From Niastella sp. OAS944 (lineage in GTDB: Bacteria > Bacteroidota > Bacteroidia > Chitinophagales > Chitinophagaceae), in assembly GCA_024809215.1 (NCBI GenBank), contig JANUBW010000015.1:62001-126000 (forward strand): a stretch of DNA of 64,000 bases, written 5' to 3'. Both the position numbers and the translations under genes were made by a program. The notes under the pieces are model-generated. The model was not told where the DNA came from and searched no databases. It was given only the letters and a program-made list of their open reading frames with translations. The stretch's first letter is position 1. The number at the start of each line of letters is the position of its first letter. This document shows positions 19,077 through 27,614 of this stretch, in pieces.

Positions 19077-19961
19077 ATGTCCAGATCCATACTCAAAGAA
19101 GCGCCACCATTAACCAAGTCGGATTGCTTCTCGTTGTTTGCCAGGTATAAAACCGAATTTGATTTTCCCCTGCATTTTCATGAAGAATATGAATTGAACT
19201 TTATTGAAAATGCAAAAGGGGTTAAACGGGTTGTTGGCGATAGTATGGAAGAAATTGACGATCTGGAACTGGTACTGGTTGGCCCCAATATTCCCCACGC
19301 CTGGTTCACGCATAAATGCCAAAGCGATAAAATATTTGAAGTTACCATTCAGTTTCACCGCGACCTGTTTCATGAAACCCTGCTGAAAAGAACACAACTT
19401 AGTAGTATACGGGAGTTGTTTGAACATTCCATAAAAGGCATCCTGTTCTCCAAAGAAACTATTCAACAAATAGCACCTCGCATTAAAGCGCTGGAACATA
19501 AAACGGGTTTCGATTCTATGATCGAACTAATGATCATCCTGAACGAATTATCTGCAGCAAAGGATTCCCGTTACCTCAGTGGCGAGAAGATCTATAATGC
19601 CGATTATATATACATGGACAGCGTTCGAATGGAAAAACTGATTGAGTTTATGAACGCTAATTTTAACCGCCCGGTGCGGCTGGCAGAAGCGGCCACGCTG
19701 GTGAACATGGCCGAGACTGCCTTTAGCCGTTTTTTTAAAACAAAAACGGGGGTGAACTTTGTCGATTTCTTAAACGACATCCGTTTAGGACATGCCGCAC
19801 GTTTATTGATAGATACCAAGGATTCCATTGCTGAAGTAGCTGCCGCCTGTGGCTTTACCAATATCTCTAATTTCAACCGCACCTTTAAACGTCAAAAAGG
19901 GCTTACGCCAAAAGACTTCCGCCACAAACATGGTAATGTAGGCGAACGGCTTATTTTTTAA
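19077..19961 (+). CDS. AraC family transcriptional regulator with cupin-type sensor domain
   Basis: A 294-aa regulator. The N-terminal part (about 15-130) is cupin-like: FPLHFHEEYELNFIE and the LVLVGPNIPHAWF segment are typical of the sugar-sensing arm of AraC proteins. The C-terminal 100 residues form the double helix-turn-helix (VRLAEAATLVNMAETAFSR, then IAEVAAACGFTNISNFNRTFK). It converges on the nine-gene glycan operon and its stop codon overlaps that of the last gene: the TTAA at 19958-19961 supplies TAA to both strands. Its position at the end of the operon makes it a plausible regulator of that locus, since no hybrid two-component regulator or FecI/FecR pair is linked to it. This link is inference. 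Confidence 0.93.
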   Translation: MSRSILKEAPPLTKSDCFSLFARYKTEFDFPLHFHEEYELNFIENAKGVKRVVGDSMEEIDDLELVLVGPNIPHAWFTHKCQSDKIFEVTIQFHRDLFHETLLKRTQLSSIRELFEHSIKGILFSKETIQQIAPRIKALEHKTGFDSMIELMIILNELSAAKDSRYLSGEKIYNADYIYMDSVRMEKLIEFMNANFNRPVRLAEAATLVNMAETAFSRFFKTKTGVNFVDFLNDIRLGHAARLLIDTKDSIAEVAAACGFTNISNFNRTFKRQKGLTPKDFRHKHGNVGERLIF

Positions 19962-21349
19962 TTCGCTTTCACTATCCTGATGGTATGTTTACGGGGTTGG
20001 TTTATTTTGTAGATCTCATTTACCAATACATCCATTTCCTTTTGCCACGCTGCCCTTACTGCTTCATACCGCGCAGCGCGGTAGTTATCTTTTTTTGAAC
20101 CTACAAACCAGTCGCGCGTTGATCGCGATGCTACTGAATCCATAGCTACTTTATTGTCGTTAAATTGCAGCCCTATCTCTTTCAGGTAATTGAATTGTAG
20201 CCAGTAATACTGACGCAGCTTTGATTCCAGCGCCATACGCTCCTCGTTCAGCCACAACACTGCCATGGCCTGCTCAACCTGCGGTGTATTCAGCAGCGCC
20301 ATATTAATTCCTGCTCCCAATTGCTCACCTGTGTATTTGCCAATGGACTTATTATCTATTGAAACCAGAAAGTTATCGTTATTCAATCCCTTTACGGTAA
20401 GCATTTCCTTATTCATTTCTTCAGTAAAGGGGATCACTTTCAGTGCATCTGCCTGTCGTTGGGGATTTTCCCATATTCTTGAAATAGTGTCTTGCGGAAA
20501 TGGCAAAGAACCGGCGAGGTAATCAACCTGTATGTTGCCCGGTGCTACCGACAAGGCGGTGAGTATACAATTTTCTGACCGTTGTACTTTACTGGTAGTG
20601 GCATTGATCTCAATATCGGCAACAGGTTTACCTGCCAGCCCCTGCTGTTTTAAAAACAACCAGGCCATTACAAAATGACCGGCATTGCCGGGGTGAATGC
20701 GGTCGTTGCTGGTAAGGGTGAAAGTAGAATCGCGGCGTTGTTCCCGAAGCGTTATCTCTGTCATTGGGTGTAAAAAATCAACTAAACCCCAACGATGTGT
20801 TTTAGCCGCCTCCTGCTGGAAAGCCGCAATGATTTCCATCGACTTGCTTTTGCCGGGAAAATAGTTTTTTGGGTTCTTCATGGTTTCATCGTACAACGGC
20901 GAGGTGACCATTATTTTCTTTGCAGTGGTATAGGCTTTTAGTTTTTGCGCAATGGTATCAAAATATAATTTGCTTTGCCGCGCTTTTTCCTTTCCTGTCG
21001 AATCGCTATTGCCTGAGAGATATTCAAAATAACCGCTGTCGTTCATGCCAAAGGTCATACAAATGGTGGTTGGCTTTTTTGCAAACACATCGGCATCGAG
21101 GCGGCCCAGCATGTTCTGCGCCCTGTCGCCCCCAATACCACAGTTGTATACTGTTATACGGCGACCGGGAAAATGTAACATATAGTATAACCAGATATAC
21201 GATTCGTAGTAACCTTGTTCTGTAATACTGTTGCCAACAAAACAGGCGCGCTCACCGGGTTGAAAAGGCGCCAGGGGTTGCACCTGCGCTATAGTGGTAG
21301 TTGATAAGGTTGCTATGAGTAACAATGAAAAAAAGTTCTTCTTATTCAT
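19958..21349 (-). CDS. Secreted SGNH/GDSL-family hydrolase (probable carbohydrate esterase)
   Basis: A 463-aa exported protein with a signal peptide ending at about residue 21 (TTTIAQ). The SGNH fold motifs are visible: block I FVGNSIT, block II Gly in GIGGDRAQNMLG, block III GMNDSGYFEY, and block V DRIHPGNAGH with the catalytic Asp/His. The Ser of GNSIT is the expected nucleophile. About 200 C-terminal residues lie beyond the hydrolase core and are unrecognised. It is the last gene of the glycan operon, overlapping the GH38-like gene by 8 bp. In this setting it most likely removes acetyl or other acyl groups from the imported glycan, in keeping with the acetylesterase domain fused to the GH92 enzyme two genes upstream. 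Confidence 0.85.
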   Translation of the reverse strand: MNKKNFFSLLLIATLSTTTIAQVQPLAPFQPGERACFVGNSITEQGYYESYIWLYYMLHFPGRRITVYNCGIGGDRAQNMLGRLDADVFAKKPTTICMTFGMNDSGYFEYLSGNSDSTGKEKARQSKLYFDTIAQKLKAYTTAKKIMVTSPLYDETMKNPKNYFPGKSKSMEIIAAFQQEAAKTHRWGLVDFLHPMTEITLREQRRDSTFTLTSNDRIHPGNAGHFVMAWLFLKQQGLAGKPVADIEINATTSKVQRSENCILTALSVAPGNIQVDYLAGSLPFPQDTISRIWENPQRQADALKVIPFTEEMNKEMLTVKGLNNDNFLVSIDNKSIGKYTGEQLGAGINMALLNTPQVEQAMAVLWLNEERMALESKLRQYYWLQFNYLKEIGLQFNDNKVAMDSVASRSTRDWFVGSKKDNYRAARYEAVRAAWQKEMDVLVNEIYKINQPRKHTIRIVKAN

Positions 21350-23777
21350 GTTCGAATTTTATGGTGCGTATGCCAAATTGAGGTATGGAAATTTCAACAT
21401 ACCGGCGTCCGGTTTTATCGGTATGAATGGGTAATAATTTTACTGGGCGGTCATCCAGTTCTGCCTGTGCGGCTGCTTTGCAGGCAAAGCCGGGATATAC
21501 TTTCACTGCCGGGCCTTGTGCTGCGGCGTTAAACAGCCGCACCTGTATTGTGTTTCCGGAAACCGTGACGGACGAAACCTCTACACCCTTTTCTGTTTGT
21601 AACAGCGAGCGTTGTTCTGCGCTATTTGCTGCCATTGTTATTAACGGTTCATTCCATTTGGTGCCTTCGGCCCACAACCCGGCCTGTTGCCAGTTTCCTT
21701 TATGTGGTAATAAAGCATAATGAATTTCGGTAGGCCCGTCAAGTGTATAATTGCGGTAAAAGATGCCATTGCCCGAATATTGTACGGTTAGCCCTAAGGG
21801 AAAATTTTCACCGTGCGTATAACTGGTGGTATGATCGCTGAACAAGGCCATGCCATATACTCCTTTTCCATCTGTTACATCAACCCAGTTTAGCAATACA
21901 TTGTTCTTGATGCTATCCCAGCGATTGTAAAAAGTATTACGGAGTTTGCTTTGTGTTACATCGAACGGGGCGTTCTTGAATATCTTTTGTGCCGAAAGGT
22001 TTACGGGGAACAGCGCCAGTAATTTAAAGCGGTCGTCATAATACGCTTTTCTAACCTGGGTATCTTTGGGTTCATCATAATATTCGCCAATGGCGGTATT
22101 GTCGTTCCAATCTATCTTTAAATGAACATCTACCCGCGGTTGTCCCTGCTGTACGGTTAATGTTTGCGTAAAAGGATAACCGGCTATGTGCCCTTTGATA
22201 GCCAGCTTTACTTCTGCCCCACCCTGTTCAATCACTGCTACTTCGGCAGCTGTATCGGCACTGCTTCTTATACCACCCTTGTTGTAAAAATTACCGCGCA
22301 GCTCATTTAACCGTTTTCCTTTTTCAATAAATTCTTTATTACCCAACTGCTTTGCTACCCAGCTGATGATGGTGCCGCCTTTTGCGGCATCAATTAAGAT
22401 GCGATACAGGTCTGTTTCTATCCGTATAATTCCATTATTCAGTTTTGTTACGGCCGCGCCTTTTATCAGTGGTAATGTATTCAACTTATAACTGGCGTAA
22501 CCCATGGCCGGCACTTTTGCCCTAAAAACCCGATCGCCAGAACGTACCCATTCATTTCGTTCAACCGCCGTAGTATTGAATACGCATACATATTCGCCGC
22601 TATTGCCAGCCAATTTCTGCATGGCTGTTTTTGCTATGCTATCGCTTTTGTTGTTAGTGAAGTTTGTCCACTTCACCACTTTATGGGCCCAGGTATCGCC
22701 TTGTTTACCATTGTAAGGAACTATCCAGCAATCGTGGTGCTGCGATAATAGTAAGGTGCGCCAGGCCTCGCTGAAATTATTTTCAGGCCAGCCTGTTCCC
22801 TTCCAGATCTTAGCCATGGCTGCCAGCTTTTCTGCCTGTATAATGTTGTTCTCGGCATGCCGAACCGCTTGTGCTATTCGTTGTAACACCTGGGCGCCCC
22901 ACATTAAACCTACCTGTACATCTTCCTGGGAAAAATGCCAGTTGTTCTCGGCCATGCCATTGGAGATATTGGCAAAGTAGCCACGCCAGGTAGTATATTT
23001 TGTAGGAGCATACACGCCGTTGTTGCCGGTTTCATTGGCTCCTTTTAACCAGGGACCGAATGACCAGCCGGCATCCTGTAAACACATGCCTACCGGATGT
23101 TTTATACCGTATGCAAATGCTTTTTGAACATATTCCTTACTGTTACTACTGGCTATGGTTTCCCAAATGGAAAGTGGTTTAAAGGCTTCCACTTCATATC
23201 GCGGTGAAGTAAGTATGGCACTGCCATCGGGACCAATCCAGTTCACCAGCTCGCCGCCAAAAGCACGGGTATAACCGCCCCAGCAGGTATTGGGATTTTT
23301 AAGCGATGCGTATTTAAATCCGTACGACTTTAATATCTGTGGTAAGGCGCTGGTGAAACAAGGCTCTTCCGATGAATAGGTGGTGAACTGTATACCCGGA
23401 AAATGCTGTTGCAGTTTCTTCATTCCATAATAAAACTGCCTGATCACACTTTCGCCGGAGATATTGTACATATAGGCCTGGCCGTACGCCGGGTTAACAT
23501 ATTCAATTCGTGCGTTGGCCGATTGATCGGTGAACAGCTTGCGAAACGCTGCATAGTTTGTTGCATCCTGCAGGGCAATACTATCCCACGATTCGGGTTC
23601 CAGTTCCAGGTTGATCTTCCAATTAGGGTATTGCGCCAGTTTTTCCACCATAAATTTTGTTTGCCATGGTGGAAGATGGCCATAGATGCCCCCATGGTAG
23701 CCATCGATGAAATAAGCGGTTTGCGCCGAAACCTTCAATACAAAAAACACTAAGATCGATACCAGTACTTGTTTCAT
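21342..23777 (-). CDS. Secreted glycoside hydrolase family 38-like alpha-mannosidase
   Basis: An 811-aa exported enzyme with a signal peptide to about residue 18 (KVSAQ). The N-terminal segment (YFIDGYHGGIYGH, then NLELEPESWDS) and the helical middle-domain signature EAWRTLLLSQHHD fit a GH38 (alpha-mannosidase) fold, followed by a long C-terminal beta-rich region. The usual GH38 nucleophile context is not recognisable; an acidic SSEEPCFTSALPQ segment occupies about the expected place, so the family assignment is as a divergent member. The start codon overlaps the GH92 stop by one base (TAATG), indicating translational coupling. Together with GH92 it suggests an alpha-linked mannose polymer or N-glycan as substrate. 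Confidence 0.72.
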   Translation of the reverse strand: MKQVLVSILVFFVLKVSAQTAYFIDGYHGGIYGHLPPWQTKFMVEKLAQYPNWKINLELEPESWDSIALQDATNYAAFRKLFTDQSANARIEYVNPAYGQAYMYNISGESVIRQFYYGMKKLQQHFPGIQFTTYSSEEPCFTSALPQILKSYGFKYASLKNPNTCWGGYTRAFGGELVNWIGPDGSAILTSPRYEVEAFKPLSIWETIASSNSKEYVQKAFAYGIKHPVGMCLQDAGWSFGPWLKGANETGNNGVYAPTKYTTWRGYFANISNGMAENNWHFSQEDVQVGLMWGAQVLQRIAQAVRHAENNIIQAEKLAAMAKIWKGTGWPENNFSEAWRTLLLSQHHDCWIVPYNGKQGDTWAHKVVKWTNFTNNKSDSIAKTAMQKLAGNSGEYVCVFNTTAVERNEWVRSGDRVFRAKVPAMGYASYKLNTLPLIKGAAVTKLNNGIIRIETDLYRILIDAAKGGTIISWVAKQLGNKEFIEKGKRLNELRGNFYNKGGIRSSADTAAEVAVIEQGGAEVKLAIKGHIAGYPFTQTLTVQQGQPRVDVHLKIDWNDNTAIGEYYDEPKDTQVRKAYYDDRFKLLALFPVNLSAQKIFKNAPFDVTQSKLRNTFYNRWDSIKNNVLLNWVDVTDGKGVYGMALFSDHTTSYTHGENFPLGLTVQYSGNGIFYRNYTLDGPTEIHYALLPHKGNWQQAGLWAEGTKWNEPLITMAANSAEQRSLLQTEKGVEVSSVTVSGNTIQVRLFNAAAQGPAVKVYPGFACKAAAQAELDDRPVKLLPIHTDKTGRRYVEISIPQFGIRTIKFEHE

Positions 23778-26700
23778 TAATCAGTTTTTGGGGTGGGTTC
23801 GGCCCAGTTATCGGTACGAAAAGGAATTACAGGCCAGCCTTCGCCGTTATGTAAGGTGGTGACCGCATAATTAGTAAATGCATAACGCACCGCTACCGGC
23901 TTTTTCACTTTATCACTTGAAACGATGATCTTGTCGCCATCGATGGTTGCATTTGCCACATGGAACTGTTGATCGGCGCCGGCAATGGTAAAGAACTGCG
24001 GCGCCTTATTATCATCTGTATACAACCCGCCAGTGGTAGTGCCGGGTTCAAAATAAATAACAGCCTTTTTGCCACTAACTTCCATATGCTGGTATTGTGG
24101 TCCGCGCCATGTTATATTCAATTTCCCATAGGTACGGTTCAGGGCTGTTTTTGCCAGCCTGATGCCAATGGGTTTTTTATTATGCGGGTGCAGGTTCTTT
24201 GCTTCTCCCACGTCAACCGTGGTTATCATGGCTGTATTACCAAGCGTTGATACTTTTTCCTGGGCTTCACGAAAGAACGCATAATCCGCCAAAACCGGGT
24301 CTTCTTTTTCCAGGAAATAAGGTGCTACCTGTACGTAATAAAAAGGTAAGTTGTTTTGCCCGAATGTTTGTCGCCAGCTTGTGATAAGGGCCTGCGTAAG
24401 CCGGGTATAACTTTCCCGTTCTTTGCGGTTGGCTTCGCCCTGGTACCAGCAAACACCACTGATCGAAAAGTGCCGTAAAGGATAGATAAGCGCATTGTAC
24501 AGCAAAAATGGCCGGGTAACTTTTTCAAAACTAAAGCCGCCATCGATCACTTCTTTTGACCGGGCACTATTGAGATAAGGTTGCAGGTATACGCGGTTCA
24601 ACATAGTATCGGCAGCCAGTACCTGTTGCGGTACATATGCCTGCGCGGCCGATGCGCCAATACCGGAGAAGATGATACCCACCGGTACATTCAGCGTTTG
24701 TAGCAGCTCACGGCCAAAATAATAACCCACCGCACTAAAATCTTTTGCGGTAGCAGAACGGCATGTGACCCATTTGCCAGAGAAAGCTTCGTACGGTGTA
24801 GCGCTGAAATTGAGCCCTACATTTAAAAGCCTGAGGTTGGGATGATTGGCGGCTGCCACATCGCGCGTTGAATCTGTTGCCTCCTTTAAACTAAACTGCA
24901 TATTCGACTGGCCGCTGCACAACCACAACTCGCCAATCAACACGTTACGCAGCGTGATAGCAGTATTGCCATTACTCACTTCAATGCTGTGTGGCGTATA
25001 ATCACCCGGTTGAACCGCCGGAACGGTAACTATACCTGAAAAGCTTCCATCAGTATTTGTCTGCACGGTAACAGGTGTGTTCATCCAGTCGGTACGAATG
25101 GCTACTTCACTACCCGCTTGTGCTTTACCCCAAATGGTCAATGGCCGGTTTTGCTGAATTACCATACTATCCTGTAAACCGCTGCCCAGTTGCAGCTCAC
25201 TGTTGTTATTTTGCGCCTGTGCATCCTCCTGATGCCCCCAGTTTTTATTGGGCGCCGGGCCCATCTCCAGTTCGAGCACACCACCGGCGGCAATATCGGC
25301 ATGATGGATAAAACATTTATCCCAGGGTTTTCCATTTAGAAAGGCACGCTGAATATATACATTTTTTGCACTATTGTTTTTTGCAATTACTGTAAAGCTA
25401 TTGCCCCTGGCATATTGCGGGTCTAACTGCAATACAATTTTTGAAAAAACCGGACTGGTGATCTCATACCGCGTATCGCCGGGACACACCGGATGAATAC
25501 CCGATGCGGCCAGCACATACCAGGCCGACATTTGACCCACATCTTCGTTGCCAACCAGTCCTTCTACTTTATTATGATAGGCATTGGCACAGATCTTCCG
25601 GCTCCACTCCTGCGTTAGCCAGGGCGCGCTGAGGCGGTTAAACAGAAAGGGCACATGATGCACCGGCTCATTGGCGTGGTTATAGTAATCGTTCCATAAA
25701 AAATTTGCCGGTGTATTGTTAAAGAAATGCAGCAGGTCGGTGATCACACTATCACGGCCGCCCATTAGTTTTACCATACCCGGTACATCGTGCGGAACAA
25801 ACCAACCCTGTTGATAGGGATTGCTTTCAACCGTACCGTAGAATTGTTTTAGCCTTCCCTCTTTTGGCCATTCTTCCCAGCTGCCATCTTCTTTGCGCGG
25901 GCGGAACCATTGTTTGGTTTTATCAAATACATTTTGATAGCTTAATGCCCTTTGTGCATATTTCTTTTCATCTTCCTTTTTACCCAATGTTGCTGCCAGC
26001 CGGCTCAGGCACCATTCGGAATAAGCATTTTCCAAAGTATTGGAAATGGGAAATGGTGAATTACCATAGGAGTTGCGACGCCTGTCGGTTGGCTCGCAGG
26101 TAGAGGTAAAGCCCTTATCGCCATTGCCAAACCGCTCGCAGGTATTACGGGCATAGGCATAGGCTTTTGCCATGTCGTAATTTCTAATACCTTTTGCATA
26201 TGCATCTGCCAGCACCGATACGGCCGGGTTGCCGATCATACAACCCGAATAGGCATTCAATAATTCCCATCGTTCATAATATTCTTTCCCGCTTTCATGG
26301 GCCAGGTTAGTTAACGACCCAAGCATATCGTTCACCACTGCAGGGTTAATGATCGTTTGCAGTGGCATTTGACTACGAAACACATCCCAGCCGCTGAAAA
26401 CCGTTCTGCGGGTTTTATTGGCAGGGCCTGTATGTATTTTCCCATCTCCACCGGTATAAGCGCCATCAACATCCGATACAGTGCGCGGGTCTATCATGGT
26501 ATGATATAACGCGGTATAAAAAACAGTTTTCTGTTCTTCGGTACCGCCTTCTATTTTTATTTTATTCAGCGCCTGGTTCCACAACTCCCGGGCATTTGCA
26601 TGCACTTTGTCAAAATCCCAACCTGTGATCTCGTGTTCGAGGTTCATTTTCGCGTGTGCCGCATCGGTAAAAGAAATACCGGCTTTCATCATAACCTGTT

Positions 26701-27601
26701 CGTTTGCTGTAGTAGCAAATTCAGTAAAAAAGCCAAGGTGTTTACCCTGTTGTTCCGGGGCTTGTTTAATTACTCCGTTTGCTGCCGCTTTTGCAATCCG
26801 TTGCTGGTATTTATGGCTTTCAAGGTCTTCTCTCTTTCGTTTCCAGTCATTGGGGATAGCGGCGCTCCATACTCCATATTGTTTTAATGGTTTGCTGAAT
26901 TGCGCATAAAAATAAACGGTATAGCTGGCCAGCCCTTCGCCATTGCCCCAGCCGCCGCCATCGGGTGTACATTTCATCCATCCTTCAATGGTATGGTCAT
27001 CAACAACGCGCACATATTGTTCTGTTGAAGTACCGCCTACCCTTCGCGCCAGGTCTATTTGAATGCGTGAACGCTTATTGGCCGGAAATGTAAAACGCAT
27101 CATGCCACTGTGCGGCGCTGCCGTCATCTCGGCCTTTACCTGGTATTTTGATAAGGTCACTTTGTAATACCCGGGGCTTGCTGCTTCCGTTTGTTTGGCA
27201 AAAGCCGAACGATAACCTTCGGCTTCATGACCGGCCCGGCCAGCCGATGTTTTTAATGCGCCGGTACAAGGCATTACCAAAAAATTACCCAGGTCGCCAT
27301 ACCAGCCAATACCACTCAATTGTGTAAATGCAAAACCTTCAATGGAGGTGTGTTCATAGCTATAGCCCGAACCATTGTCGCCGCCTGTAATGGTATTTGG
27401 ACTAACCTGCACCATTCCGTATGGCGTGGTAGCGCCGGGAAAAGTTTTACCTAAACCATGACTGGCGCCTGCTTTATCAATATTGGTACTGGCCCCAATA
27501 AATGGGTTTACATACGATACTGCCTGCCGTGGTAACTGACCGGCGCCGGATAAGGTGGTTAACAACAGGGACGCCATTAAATACTTTTTCATTTTAATCA
27601 T
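23777..27601 (-). CDS. GH92 alpha-mannosidase fused to a sialate O-acetylesterase-type domain
   Basis: A 1274-aa exported two-enzyme fusion. After the signal peptide (to about residue 21), residues 28-790 are a GH92 exo-alpha-mannosidase: VNPFIGAS, FPGATTPYGMVQVSP, GSGYSYEH, FSGWDVFRSQMPL and GNEDVGQMSAWYVLAASG are all family hallmarks. From about residue 801 a SASA-type SGNH esterase begins. Its probable nucleophile is Ser899 (LCSGQSNMQ), and Asp1130/His1138 lie in DVGEAKNLHPHNK; an intervening GVCWYQGEAN block is also typical. Both halves look catalytically complete. It may start at the second Met (codon 4). It lies 13 bp after SusC and overlaps the GH38-like start. Joint removal of mannose and acetyl groups from one glycan is the natural reading. 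Confidence 0.93.
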   Translation of the reverse strand: MIKMKKYLMASLLLTTLSGAGQLPRQAVSYVNPFIGASTNIDKAGASHGLGKTFPGATTPYGMVQVSPNTITGGDNGSGYSYEHTSIEGFAFTQLSGIGWYGDLGNFLVMPCTGALKTSAGRAGHEAEGYRSAFAKQTEAASPGYYKVTLSKYQVKAEMTAAPHSGMMRFTFPANKRSRIQIDLARRVGGTSTEQYVRVVDDHTIEGWMKCTPDGGGWGNGEGLASYTVYFYAQFSKPLKQYGVWSAAIPNDWKRKREDLESHKYQQRIAKAAANGVIKQAPEQQGKHLGFFTEFATTANEQVMMKAGISFTDAAHAKMNLEHEITGWDFDKVHANARELWNQALNKIKIEGGTEEQKTVFYTALYHTMIDPRTVSDVDGAYTGGDGKIHTGPANKTRRTVFSGWDVFRSQMPLQTIINPAVVNDMLGSLTNLAHESGKEYYERWELLNAYSGCMIGNPAVSVLADAYAKGIRNYDMAKAYAYARNTCERFGNGDKGFTSTCEPTDRRRNSYGNSPFPISNTLENAYSEWCLSRLAATLGKKEDEKKYAQRALSYQNVFDKTKQWFRPRKEDGSWEEWPKEGRLKQFYGTVESNPYQQGWFVPHDVPGMVKLMGGRDSVITDLLHFFNNTPANFLWNDYYNHANEPVHHVPFLFNRLSAPWLTQEWSRKICANAYHNKVEGLVGNEDVGQMSAWYVLAASGIHPVCPGDTRYEITSPVFSKIVLQLDPQYARGNSFTVIAKNNSAKNVYIQRAFLNGKPWDKCFIHHADIAAGGVLELEMGPAPNKNWGHQEDAQAQNNNSELQLGSGLQDSMVIQQNRPLTIWGKAQAGSEVAIRTDWMNTPVTVQTNTDGSFSGIVTVPAVQPGDYTPHSIEVSNGNTAITLRNVLIGELWLCSGQSNMQFSLKEATDSTRDVAAANHPNLRLLNVGLNFSATPYEAFSGKWVTCRSATAKDFSAVGYYFGRELLQTLNVPVGIIFSGIGASAAQAYVPQQVLAADTMLNRVYLQPYLNSARSKEVIDGGFSFEKVTRPFLLYNALIYPLRHFSISGVCWYQGEANRKERESYTRLTQALITSWRQTFGQNNLPFYYVQVAPYFLEKEDPVLADYAFFREAQEKVSTLGNTAMITTVDVGEAKNLHPHNKKPIGIRLAKTALNRTYGKLNITWRGPQYQHMEVSGKKAVIYFEPGTTTGGLYTDDNKAPQFFTIAGADQQFHVANATIDGDKIIVSSDKVKKPVAVRYAFTNYAVTTLHNGEGWPVIPFRTDNWAEPTPKTD

Positions 27602-27614
27602 TCAAAGAGTTTTA

